Assembly: GCA_029239545.1 (NCBI GenBank)
Contig: JARBUQ010000115.1
Span: 1-9,826 of the forward strand
DNA: 9,826 bases
Reading direction: 5' to 3'
Source of the DNA: Paenibacillus sp.
Lineage (GTDB): Bacteria; Bacillota; Bacilli; Paenibacillales; NBRC-103111
How positions within the stretch are numbered: the stretch's first letter is position 1; each line of letters begins with the position of its first letter. The notes below the pieces were generated by a model. The model ran no database searches and was not told the origin of the DNA. It was given only the letters and a program-made list of their open reading frames with translations. Positions 1 through 6,134 of the stretch are shown one piece after another. The translations under genes were made by a program, and so were the position numbers.

Positions 1-122
1 ATCTGATCACCGTAAGGGGTGTCCCAGGCTTCCTCTCTCTTCACAGTCCGTGCTAGCCGAGTAAACCCGTTAGATGAGATGATTCGTACAATTGTAGAGT
101 TCACAGTCCCAGCCTTGTGCAT
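1..122 (-). other. Open minus-strand frame running off the window edge, possible start of a downstream gene
   Basis: A minus-strand frame is open from an ATG at 122 to the window edge, overlapping the last 17 codons of the phosphatase gene in another frame. Past the phosphatase stop it reads GFTRLARTVKREEAWDTPYGDQ-like, given here in part: TRLARTVKREEAW, then DTPYGDQ. It could be the 5' part of the next gene in the ecf operon, because no terminator is visible after the phosphatase. Neither the ATG at 122 nor the GTG at 44 has a Shine-Dalgarno sequence, and 40 open codons can occur by chance, so this is only a pointer. I do not recognise the peptide. Confidence 0.15.
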
Positions 123-645
123 GTTTTTTTAGAACGGTCAGTGATGTATTGTTGAGAAGCTCGACAGTATCGACGTGAGGAATCAAATGCTTCAATGTGG
201 TGCCTATGAAACCTCCATGGCTGACAACTAAAATGTTGAGATCCGGATGCTGCTCCGCTATTCGGGTCAAAGCCGAAACTCCACGAAGGCCGAGTGCTTC
301 TTTGGACTCCATTTTGAGATCCAGCTCCCGCCATTTCTTTCCCCATTTCCCTACAATTTCTTCCTCTGTCATTCCTTCGATTTGACCCAAATTAGTTTCT
401 CTTAAGAGAGGGTCCTCTAATACAGGAATGTTTTTATACGAGGCTATCGCTTGGGCTGTTTCTCGCGCGCGACCGAGGTCACTCGAATAAATCACATCCC
501 ATCTTTCTTCACGCAGCCGTTTGGCAAGCTTACCTGCCTGCGCTCTTCCTTCCAGGTTAAGCGGAATATCCGAATGCCCCTGGGCTCTTCTTTCCATATT
601 CCAATCCGTTATTCCATGCCGCACTAAGCCTAATACCGTCACCAT
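70..645 (-). CDS. Histidine phosphatase family protein (phosphoglycerate mutase-like)
   Basis: This is a 191-residue cytoplasmic enzyme of the histidine phosphatase superfamily, whose members hydrolyse phosphomonoesters through a phospho-histidine intermediate. The RHG motif is at residues 9-11, with H10 the expected phosphorylated residue. The family's other active-site residues are R61 (GRARET), E83 (LRET) and H143 (VSHGG). The usual FGxWEG signature is LGQIEG here. The length fits the PhoE/CobC-like small members and there is no signal peptide. The ATG at 645 follows GAGGAG by 7 bases. The gene starts 26 bp after the EcfA2-EcfT stop codon and is probably cotranscribed with it. The substrate cannot be read from sequence. 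A CobC-type alpha-ribazole phosphatase or a broad-specificity phosphatase are alternatives, and a link to vitamin uptake rests on position only. Confidence 0.9.
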   Translation of the reverse strand: MVTVLGLVRHGITDWNMERRAQGHSDIPLNLEGRAQAGKLAKRLREERWDVIYSSDLGRARETAQAIASYKNIPVLEDPLLRETNLGQIEGMTEEEIVGKWGKKWRELDLKMESKEALGLRGVSALTRIAEQHPDLNILVVSHGGFIGTTLKHLIPHVDTVELLNNTSLTVLKKHAQGWDCELYNCTNHLI

Positions 646-671
646 AACCCACTCCTCTTTTTTTGTCTACT

Positions 672-2663
672 CTATCCTAATTGTATTATACGAATAGTAA
701 GCAGCAATAGGAAGAAAACGACCCCTAGCAGCATATGGGAATAGTCTCGTCGAGTTAGCGGCGGCAGGGACGGTTGGTGTTGGGCATGTGTCGTCGCTTC
801 TCGATAACCTCGCATCTCCATCGCTGAAGCAGTCAACTCCGCCATTCGCAGCAAGGAAAGCAGCATAGGGATAGCGATGGCAGGCAAATCCCGGATATGG
901 ACAGTTCCAGGCTTGGATTTGCGCCTTCCCCTTGCTTGCGCAATACGGGCAAACCTTAACCATTCTCCACGAATGAGCGGAACGAAGCGCATCAGCATGG
1001 ACACATACAGGGCCAAAGCTTCAACTGGAACTTTCCAACGGGCCAGTCTGGATAAGCTTTGTTCTAATGATTTCTTCAATGCAAGAGGGCTGTACTGCAG
1101 CGGCAGCAAAAAGCCAATGGCCATCATAAACAGAAATCTCAGCATAGCTCGCATCGTCTCCGCAGCCTCAGCTACCGAGAAGCCAATAAACTGGATTCCG
1201 GAAAGCAGTACCGTGAAGCTCGTTAACCAAACGAACGGCAGCACCGCTCTCCATATCGTTTTGAATGCTACTGTTGACCACGCTATGGAGGCGGCCGTAA
1301 TGATTGCGGACACCAACAAGCCAAGCACGCTTTGCTGCAAAAGTATGCCCAGAGATACCACTGTGCAGAACAGCCAGACCGCTCTTGGATCCAGCTTGGC
1401 TGGGCGCTCGGCTGGTGAAGCCACGACCGCAGCCTGTGAGAGCTTAGCGGGCTCGGCCGGGGTAGCTGCGATGGGCCGGGCAGCGACCAGGGCGTCTAAT
1501 GCAGCTGTGGGCTCCGCAGAGACCGGGGCGGCTAAAGCATCTGCGGTGGGCTTGACAGACACTGGATCATATTGGGCATCAGCTGTGGGCTTGGCAGGGA
1601 CTGGATCGGCTAGGGCATCAGCTGCCGGCTTGGCAGGCGCAGCTGAGACAAAGGGCGGTGGGTTTGCTGGCCCTGCGGCAAGTGCTGGCTCGACTCCGGC
1701 CGCGGCAGCCGCGCCTAAGGGCAGCGCTGCTGCCGCGGCGAGCTCGCTTTCGGCGTGCGCCGCGCCGCCGCCCTGGTGCGCTTCGCGGCTGCGCAGCGCA
1801 CGGCTCACCGCCGCCGCGAAGCGCGCCGGCGACAGCGCCTCCCCGGCTCCTGCGTCGCCGGGCAACACCTCAGTCGCGCCAAGGCGCGACTGCAGCCACA
1901 CCGCTGCCCGCATGCTGTCGGGCAGCGCAAGGCCTGCCTGCTGCAGCACGGCAGGCGCAGCTGCAAGCTGCTCGCGGCTCATGGCCGCCGCGAGACGCCC
2001 CTGGACGAGGATGAGCACCTCGTCCGCCAGCGGGAGGAAGGTCGCCAGATCGTGCGTAGCCAGCACGATTCCGCGACCTTCCTCCCGCGCCCAGCGCCGC
2101 AATTGCTGCGCAAAGCGGCGAATGCCCTCCGCGTCTAGCCCTGCGGACGCTTCGTCAAGCAGCAGCCACGAAGGTGCAGCTGCAAGCGTCGTCGCAATCG
2201 CTATGCGGCGCTGCTGTCCGCCGCTCAGCGTGAATGGGTGGAGGGCGAGAGCCTCCCCCGACAAGCCAACCTCCTGCAGCGCCACCCTGGTATGTTCCGC
2301 AGCAGCTTGCTTGGAGTAACGTAAGGGACGCAGTGAATAGTCGAACTCCCCCTGCACAGTTCGAGCGAATAATTGCTGCTCGGGAAACTGAAACACCATT
2401 CCGGCAGGTGAGCCTGTATCGCTTACAACAGTGCCTTCATCCGGATGGATGAGCCCCCCTAATACATCCAGCAAGGTCGATTTGCCTGAGCCATTGGAAC
2501 CCATTAATAGCGTGAGCTTTCCTGCTTCAATCGTACAAGTGACGGAATCCAGTCTGTTCCGAGTATATCCCGCATGGACCTCGCTTTTTTGATGATGCTG
2601 ACCTTGAGCTTGTTTTTCACCATATACACTCACATTATTAAGAACGAGTCGTTTCCTACTCAC
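672..2663 (-). CDS. ecfA2-ecfT: Fused ECF transporter subunit: EcfA2 ATPase joined to EcfT transmembrane protein
   Basis: One 663-residue chain combines two normally separate subunits of energy-coupling factor vitamin importers. Residues 1 to about 285 are an ABC ATPase: Walker A GSNGSGKST 55-63, Q-loop in FQFPEQQLF 91-99, signature LSGGQ 146-150, Walker B ending D170-E171, H-switch H204. Residues about 426-663 are an EcfT protein with several hydrophobic membrane segments (427-465, 473-495, 505-523, 545-563, 642-660). The coupling motifs are ARG at 577-579 and MRG at 617-619, which in the family dock onto the two ATPases. Between them lies a linker of about 140 residues, rich in Ala and Pro, with 13-residue repeats. 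EcfT begins on the cytoplasmic side in known structures, so the fusion is topologically reasonable. The start is GTG directly after the ecfA1 TAA stop, with GGAGG inside the last ecfA1 codons. The frame is open throughout, so no frameshift is needed. GC content is much higher in the middle of the gene than in its neighbours. Confidence 0.93.
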   Translation of the reverse strand: MSRKRLVLNNVSVYGEKQAQGQHHQKSEVHAGYTRNRLDSVTCTIEAGKLTLLMGSNGSGKSTLLDVLGGLIHPDEGTVVSDTGSPAGMVFQFPEQQLFARTVQGEFDYSLRPLRYSKQAAAEHTRVALQEVGLSGEALALHPFTLSGGQQRRIAIATTLAAAPSWLLLDEASAGLDAEGIRRFAQQLRRWAREEGRGIVLATHDLATFLPLADEVLILVQGRLAAAMSREQLAAAPAVLQQAGLALPDSMRAAVWLQSRLGATEVLPGDAGAGEALSPARFAAAVSRALRSREAHQGGGAAHAESELAAAAALPLGAAAAAGVEPALAAGPANPPPFVSAAPAKPAADALADPVPAKPTADAQYDPVSVKPTADALAAPVSAEPTAALDALVAARPIAATPAEPAKLSQAAVVASPAERPAKLDPRAVWLFCTVVSLGILLQQSVLGLLVSAIITAASIAWSTVAFKTIWRAVLPFVWLTSFTVLLSGIQFIGFSVAEAAETMRAMLRFLFMMAIGFLLPLQYSPLALKKSLEQSLSRLARWKVPVEALALYVSMLMRFVPLIRGEWLRFARIAQARGRRKSKPGTVHIRDLPAIAIPMLLSLLRMAELTASAMEMRGYREATTHAQHQPSLPPLTRRDYSHMLLGVVFFLLLLTIRIIQLG
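1488..1634 (-). repeat. 39-bp tandem repeat encoding 13-residue linker units
   Basis: Within the linker of the EcfA2-EcfT fusion, residues 344-392 consist of AKPAADALADPVP, AKPTADAQYDPVS, VKPTADALAAPVS and a partial AEPTAALDAL unit. The DNA repeats with a 39-bp period, a multiple of three, so gain or loss of a unit keeps the frame. The nucleotide copies are clearly similar but diverged. Ala/Pro content suggests an extended flexible spacer rather than a folded domain. Confidence 0.85.
1871..1892. repeat. Perfect inverted repeat, 10-bp arms, inside ecfA2-ecfT
   Basis: The arms are CAGTCGCGCC and GGCGCGACTG, separated by AA. The hairpin would be very GC-rich and lies within codons for residues about 258-264, between the ABC domain and the linker. 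There is no U-tract on either strand, so it is not a standard terminator. It could be a byproduct of the GC-rich composition or a short palindromic element inserted in frame. Confidence 0.7.
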
Positions 2664-3494
2664 TTAGAGCTTCACCTCCAGCTGCTTGAAAAGCTCTTCG
2701 CAAGTGAGCGGCAGCTCCGCAAGCACGATTCCCTGCCCCATCAGCTCACGTGCGGCTTCTACAGCAAATGGGAGAGAAAACCCTAACTGCTCACATATGG
2801 ATTGTTCATTCTCATCCCTTTTGTCAGTTCCATACAGAAAGCTCCTCACATCCCCGTCATAGGTTATACAACCTTTGTCCAAAGCTACCAGATGATCCGT
2901 CCATACGAGCTCTTCCATCGCGTGGGTCACCCATACAATCGTTACTCCCTGGTCATGCAGCCGTTTGGCAGCCTGCAGTAGATTGCCTCTGGCCAACGGG
3001 TCAAGCATAGAAGCAGCCTCGTCGAATACGATGCAATCGGCTCCTGCTATCACACATCCCGCTATGGCTAACAGCTGCTTCTGGCCACCCGATAACTGTG
3101 TTACCGCCTGTGATCGTTGTTCACGCAGGCCAACCATCTCCAGAGCATGATTAAGTACAGATTCCCAATCTTCGATCGGGGCTGCCGACAGCTCGAGGGT
3201 GAATAACAAATCCTCCTCCACCGTTTGCCCAATCAATTGGGATTCCGGGTTTTGCATGACCATCCGTGTAGTTGCATGTGCCATCCAACCCAATCTGATG
3301 CTCCCGGCAGACAGCGGCACTATTCCAGCCAATACCTTGGCTAGGGTACTTTTACCGCTGCCATTCCTGCCTGCTAGAGTCAGCCACTCTCCACGAACTA
3401 TTTCCAGAGAAATGTTATCCAGAGCTTTTACTAATTGGTTATGACTGGAAAAGGCAATTGAGATCCGCTCCAGCCTGTAAGCTTGTAAATCCAT
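2664..3494 (-). CDS. ecfA1: ECF transporter ATPase EcfA1
   Basis: This 276-residue ABC ATPase is of the energy-coupling factor type and would pair with the EcfA2 domain to power vitamin uptake at the inner face of the membrane. Motifs in order: Walker A GRNGSGKST 42-50, Q-loop Q81 in MVMQNPESQLIGQTVEED, signature LSGGQ 134-138, Walker B ending D158-E159 and H-switch H191. The Q-loop context QNPESQLIGQTVEED is typical of the A1 (CbiO-like) branch. The length matches ordinary EcfA1 (about 270-290 residues), and a C-terminal extension after residue 215 is present as expected. The ATG at 3494 follows AGGGAG by 5 bases. It is the first gene of the minus-strand operon and its stop codon touches the GTG of the fusion gene, so the two should be translationally coupled. 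The bioY gene is divergent with a BirA operator between them, which points to biotin as the main substrate. A shared role with other S components cannot be excluded. Confidence 0.92.
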   Translation of the reverse strand: MDLQAYRLERISIAFSSHNQLVKALDNISLEIVRGEWLTLAGRNGSGKSTLAKVLAGIVPLSAGSIRLGWMAHATTRMVMQNPESQLIGQTVEEDLLFTLELSAAPIEDWESVLNHALEMVGLREQRSQAVTQLSGGQKQLLAIAGCVIAGADCIVFDEAASMLDPLARGNLLQAAKRLHDQGVTIVWVTHAMEELVWTDHLVALDKGCITYDGDVRSFLYGTDKRDENEQSICEQLGFSLPFAVEAARELMGQGIVLAELPLTCEELFKQLEVKL

Positions 3495-3506
3495 CGAATC
3501 TCCCTC

Positions 3507-3535
3507 TAGTCAGTCAAGAATTATTATGCTACAAT
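3507..3535 (+). promoter_or_regulatory. Sigma-A-like promoter for bioY
   Basis: TAGTCA (3507-3512) and TACAAT (3530-3535) are separated by 17 bp, and the -10 is extended by TGC at 3527-3529. Transcription would start near 3541-3543, on the first arm of the BirA operator. Operator occupancy should therefore block initiation. Confidence 0.6.
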
Positions 3536-3553
3536 GCGAATTGTTAACCACAA
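3523..3553 (-). promoter_or_regulatory. Candidate promoter for ecfA1-ecfA2T-phosphatase operon
   Basis: On the minus strand CATAAT (3528-3523) is a good -10, and TTGTGG (3553-3548) is a weak -35 at a 19-bp spacing. It lies back to back with the bioY -10 hexamer, and its -35 overlaps the BirA operator. The long spacer makes the exact assignment uncertain. Confidence 0.35.
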
Positions 3554-3574
3554 TACATAAAACTAGGTTAACAA
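3541..3574. promoter_or_regulatory. BirA (biotin repressor) operator
   Basis: TTGTTAACC at 3541-3549 and its exact reverse complement GGTTAACAA at 3566-3574 flank a 16-bp spacer. This is the known architecture of bacterial BirA sites in Bacillales: TTGTnAACC-type half-sites about 14-16 bp apart. It sits between bioY and ecfA1, 19 bp before the bioY start codon and 46 bp from the ecfA1 start codon. BirA with biotinyl-AMP binds such sites as a dimer and represses when biotin is plentiful. The position predicts repression of bioY and probably of the divergent ecf operon. Confidence 0.92.
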
Positions 3575-3593
3575 ATAAAAGGAGACATGGCAA

Positions 3594-4193
3594 ATGATTC
3601 ATTCATCGTTTTGGAACGTAAGAGGCATTACATACAGCGCTTTGTTCGGGGCCCTGCTTGTCGCCTTCAGCTTTGTGAACATCCCTCTCGGCTTTACACC
3701 TGTACCGATCAGCCTGGCCAACTTTGCCATTATGCTCGCCGGAGCTCTGCTCGGTGCCAGGTATGGCTTCCTAAGTATTGGAACTGTTATTGTTCTCTCT
3801 GCTCTTGGCTTACCGTTAATTCATGGAACCGGGGGAGCCAGCTTACTATTAGGGACTAGTGGGGGATTTGTTTGGGCATACCCTTTTGCAGCGCTTTTCA
3901 TCGGATTCTTCTTTTCCAGAATTAAAGGGAACAGCTGGGGTTCTTTCATCCTGATGTTTCTCGTTTTGGAAGTATTCGGGTCATTGTTATTATACGTATC
4001 AGGGGTTCCTTGGCTGTCTCATGCTGCTCAAATACCATTCCAGAAAGCACTTGCTTTAGGTTGTTACCCTTTCCTGCCTGGTGATCTAGCCAAAGCTTTA
4101 GTAGCAGCCTTCGTAGTTCGTCAGCTGCGGGTTTATTATCCAAAAGGGGTGCTCTCATCCCGCAACAGCTCTGTTGTAACTCTTGAGCAATAA
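3594..4193 (+). CDS. bioY: Biotin transporter substrate-binding component BioY
   Basis: BioY is the membrane S component that captures biotin and associates with an EcfA1-A2-T module for uptake. The 199-residue protein is almost entirely hydrophobic, with about six membrane segments. It carries family motifs: FTPVPIS at 34-40, the glycine-rich HGTGGASLLLGTSGGF stretch at 77-92, and PFLPGDLAKA at 159-168. Length is normal for the family. The ATG at 3594 lies 9 bases after GGAG. An earlier ATG at 3587 is in another frame and only 2 bases from the ribosome binding site, so it was rejected. Upstream are an extended -10 promoter and a perfect BirA operator, which independently support biotin as the substrate. 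A strong terminator follows. Confidence 0.96.
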   Translation: MIHSSFWNVRGITYSALFGALLVAFSFVNIPLGFTPVPISLANFAIMLAGALLGARYGFLSIGTVIVLSALGLPLIHGTGGASLLLGTSGGFVWAYPFAALFIGFFFSRIKGNSWGSFILMFLVLEVFGSLLLYVSGVPWLSHAAQIPFQKALALGCYPFLPGDLAKALVAAFVVRQLRVYYPKGVLSSRNSSVVTLEQ

Positions 4194-4209
4194 AGAACCA
4201 CGCCAATAA

Positions 4210-4243
4210 CGCAAGTCCCTCAAGAGGGGCTTGCGCGTTTTTT
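4210..4243 (+). terminator. Rho-independent terminator of bioY
   Basis: An 11-bp stem (4210-4220 with 4225-4235, one G-T wobble at 4216/4229) with a CAAG loop is followed by CG and six T residues (4238-4243). It lies 16 bp after the bioY stop codon. The opposite strand lacks a U-tract after the stem, so termination of the converging orf159 transcript would be weaker. Confidence 0.9.
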
Positions 4244-4252
4244 CATCTTTTT

Positions 4253-4732
4253 TTAAACTTCTCCGTCATTCAATTTCTTATCGATTTGATCGAGCAGTTT
4301 TTTTACCGATTCCAGATCCGTTTGACCCGCAGCCTTGAACTGGCGAAGCATCTCAACCATTTCAGCAGCTTTGCGCTCCTTGTCGTCTTCCTCATGAATA
4401 TCGCTTGGGTCGAACCAAACATAGGTCTGATCCGGTCCGTTGCGAAGAAATGCAATTTTCCAATGCTCGGGATAGCTATACCCTTGATTACTGAACATAA
4501 TCCCCAGCACATCATCGCTGTCCAGAGGAAGCAGCTGGTGGAAATTCTCTTCCGAGCCATCGCTCACATGAAGGTGCTTATAGGCATAATGCAGATAATG
4601 CTCACCAGTGTCCTTATCCTTCACAATCTCATATAGTTCATTGGCGTCCCCACTAAGCGGTTTTATCGTTTCAATTCGTTCCTGAATCATATCTTGAGCT
4701 ACTTGCCGCATCGTGGTCCACGACTGTGTCAT
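4253..4732 (-). CDS. Conserved-looking hypothetical protein (orf159)
   Basis: I do not recognise this 159-residue soluble protein. The middle part (about 33-108) alternates hydrophobic and aromatic residues as in a beta-rich domain: LYEIVKDKDTGEHYLHYAY, then VLGIMFSNQGYSYPEHWKIAF and QTYVWFD. The C-terminal part (about 112-158) is charged and should form two helices. There is no signal peptide, membrane segment or cysteine. The start was placed at the ATG at 4732 because GGAGG lies 6 bases upstream. The frame is open to a TTG at 4780, but that start has no ribosome binding site. It is the last gene of a run after orf179, the thioredoxin-like gene and kapB, 74 bp behind kapB, and it converges on bioY. 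Confidence 0.8.
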   Translation of the reverse strand: MTQSWTTMRQVAQDMIQERIETIKPLSGDANELYEIVKDKDTGEHYLHYAYKHLHVSDGSEENFHQLLPLDSDDVLGIMFSNQGYSYPEHWKIAFLRNGPDQTYVWFDPSDIHEEDDKERKAAEMVEMLRQFKAAGQTDLESVKKLLDQIDKKLNDGEV

Positions 4733-4806
4733 GGCTTGCCTCCTTTGTGTACTCATCGGTCGTTTTCGCAGCCAATTCAATTACGCAGTCTTTGGGGCCT
4801 CCGAGG

Positions 4807-5196
4807 TTATTTAGGGAAATATTCGCTTTGCAGGGTTACTAATTCTACTAATGATCTCTCAGCCCATTTCTGTGTACGCTGGAGTAAACGAATCTCCGCT
4901 TCAATAGCTTGTCTAAGCGATTCCGAATATTTGGGTACTGCTCCACGGTAGGGATGGATCGATTGTGCAGGAATCCACGTTTTCTCCCGATAGGAAAGAG
5001 CCCTTCGTTGGTGGAACATGGCTACTTCTGTTTCCATCGGATTATGCAGATCTCCTTGCTCGGGGTGTTTGACTACTGAAGCTATTTGCACAAGCCCTCT
5101 AGGGGGCGCCCATTCAATAAGTTCACCAATGTATTGCCCTGTTTTGTATTCAACAAGCACAAATGATCCTACAGGTAATAATGTTTTGTCAGACAT
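4807..5196 (-). CDS. kapB: KapB family protein (kinase-associated protein B)
   Basis: The 129-residue protein matches the KapB family, about 128 residues in Bacillus. Recognisable blocks are VEYKTGQYIGELIE (15-28), VKHPEQGDLHNP (42-53) and FHQRRALSYREKTWIP (61-76), with a C-terminal helical tail. In Bacillus subtilis KapB is needed for the KinB branch of the sporulation phosphorelay and was described as a lipoprotein. Here there is no signal peptide and no cysteine anywhere, so lipid attachment is ruled out for this copy if the start is right. The ATG at 5196 is 7 bases after GGAGG. The frame is open to 5235, but that extension would overlap the thioredoxin-like gene and has no better signal. 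That upstream gene's stop codon adjoins the kapB ribosome binding site, which suggests coupled translation. No kinB-like gene is in the window. Confidence 0.85.
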   Translation of the reverse strand: MSDKTLLPVGSFVLVEYKTGQYIGELIEWAPPRGLVQIASVVKHPEQGDLHNPMETEVAMFHQRRALSYREKTWIPAQSIHPYRGAVPKYSESLRQAIEAEIRLLQRTQKWAERSLVELVTLQSEYFPK

Positions 5197-5209
5197 GTAA
5201 AAGCCTCCT

Positions 5210-5560
5210 TCATTGCTTGGTTTGTTCCTGTACAAGAAATCGATATAGATTGTCTATAGATTGCATTGCATAAAGCCGATCGTCAGACTGACCACCATGG
5301 AGCTTCATCAAGCATGGAACACTCGTAATCTCCCAAGCCTGGACCAGCTGCGGCAAAAAATTCACATTCACCGCATACAAAGGCAGTTCAGGCCGCATCT
5401 GCTGCAAGATGTCCAGCATTTTACGAGCAGCTCCACAAGTTCCGCAAAAAGGCGTATAAATAAACAAATAAATAAGTTCAGGCAAACTGGACTCCGCTTG
5501 CCCACCTTGAGAGTTATGATTCAAATGATCCAACAGCTGACGTTCCGTAAGCTCTATCAT
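5210..5560 (-). CDS. Thioredoxin family protein
   Basis: This 116-residue protein has a thioredoxin fold signature: active-site CGTC at 39-42 in YTPFCGTCGAARKML, followed by the cis-proline P82 in TSVPCL. It most likely acts as a cytoplasmic dithiol-disulfide oxidoreductase; there is no signal peptide or membrane anchor. The usual WCGPC is replaced by FCGTC, and a third cysteine (C83) directly follows the cis-proline, where threonine is usual. The protein resembles the small YusE-like thioredoxins of Bacillus more than TrxA. Its ATG overlaps the orf179 stop as ATGA, with AGGTGA upstream, and its stop leads directly into the kapB ribosome binding site. A redox partner is not evident. Confidence 0.88.
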   Translation of the reverse strand: MIELTERQLLDHLNHNSQGGQAESSLPELIYLFIYTPFCGTCGAARKMLDILQQMRPELPLYAVNVNFLPQLVQAWEITSVPCLMKLHGGQSDDRLYAMQSIDNLYRFLVQEQTKQ

Positions 5561-6096
5561 CCGGTCTCACCTGTGGCGTGATGCGGCTCAAGAACCTCTA
5601 ATGAATCCACCATAATATCCAGCAGCTCCGGAAAATCACTCCAGTGCCCTTCATCGATTTTGCGATTAAATGTGCAGCGAATTTCATTCACGTACATGGG
5701 AGCCGAGTCTCCTTCCGGACTATATGTGAAAGAGAGGGTTTGAGTAATCTCCGGACGTCTATCCCATAGACCCTCCAATTCCCGTTGGATGGTGCGGCAA
5801 GCAAGGCTCGTTTCCCTCATCTCCAGTTGGAAGCGCAGCTCTAATGAGCAGCCTGGATAAGCATTCTTCCATTCCAGCTTCTCACCCGCCAAATCAGATA
5901 ACGCGGCTGACAGCCGCAGTTCTCCTGTGCAATGGCCATCCTTCAATCGGAAGCGGATGACAAAGGATCGGGACATGTCTGCCAGATCGACCAGATCGTG
6001 ACGGCCAACAACAAGGACAAGACCTTCCAAATCCAGGTCATAAACCGCTCCTTCCATGACAACCTTCAGGTTTTCGAATATTGTGGGATCAAACAT
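5557..6096 (-). CDS. Hypothetical protein (orf179)
   Basis: This 179-residue protein is not recognised. It starts MFDPTIFENLKVVMEGAVYD and continues with hydrophobic/charged alternation (FVIRFRLKDG, GELRLSAALSDL, SLELRFQLEMRE) that suggests a soluble, largely beta-sheet fold. No signal peptide, membrane helix or catalytic motif is apparent. The ATG at 6096 was chosen because GGGAGG lies 9-10 bases upstream and because the predicted transcription start is near 6128. The longer frame beginning at 6132 would start upstream of that transcript. It is the first gene of the orf179-thioredoxin-kapB-orf159 run and ends in an ATGA overlap with the thioredoxin-like gene. Confidence 0.8.
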   Translation of the reverse strand: MFDPTIFENLKVVMEGAVYDLDLEGLVLVVGRHDLVDLADMSRSFVIRFRLKDGHCTGELRLSAALSDLAGEKLEWKNAYPGCSLELRFQLEMRETSLACRTIQRELEGLWDRRPEITQTLSFTYSPEGDSAPMYVNEIRCTFNRKIDEGHWSDFPELLDIMVDSLEVLEPHHATGETG

Positions 6097-6134
6097 TGGC
6101 GCGGCCCTCCCAAGCAAGAATGAATTCTGCATAA

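Noticed and set aside
1488..1653. CRISPR-like periodicity of about 39 bp
   Set aside because: The units are contiguous tandem repeats without spacers, lie in frame in a coding linker, and are diverged in sequence.
877..2319. Plus-strand open frame of 480 codons antisense to ecfA2-ecfT
   Set aside because: Its translation is low-complexity Ala/Ser/Gly that mirrors the GC-rich codons of the real minus-strand gene, which carries full ABC and EcfT motifs. No ribosome binding site or known domain is seen.
3495..3593. Riboswitch upstream of bioY
   Set aside because: The predicted leader is only about 50 bases and is explained by the BirA operator; no aptamer-like structure is apparent.
3587..3859. 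Alternative bioY-region frame from the ATG at 3587
   Set aside because: It is only 2 bases from the GGAG sequence and its product has no family features, while the ATG at 3594 gives a complete BioY.
4733..4780. N-terminal extension of orf159 to a TTG at 4780
   Set aside because: The ATG at 4732 has GGAGG 6 bases upstream, while the TTG has no ribosome binding site.
6097..6132. N-terminal extension of orf179 to a start at 6132
   Set aside because: It would begin almost at the TATAAT box (6140-6135), upstream of the predicted transcription start. The ATG at 6096 has GGGAGG at good distance.
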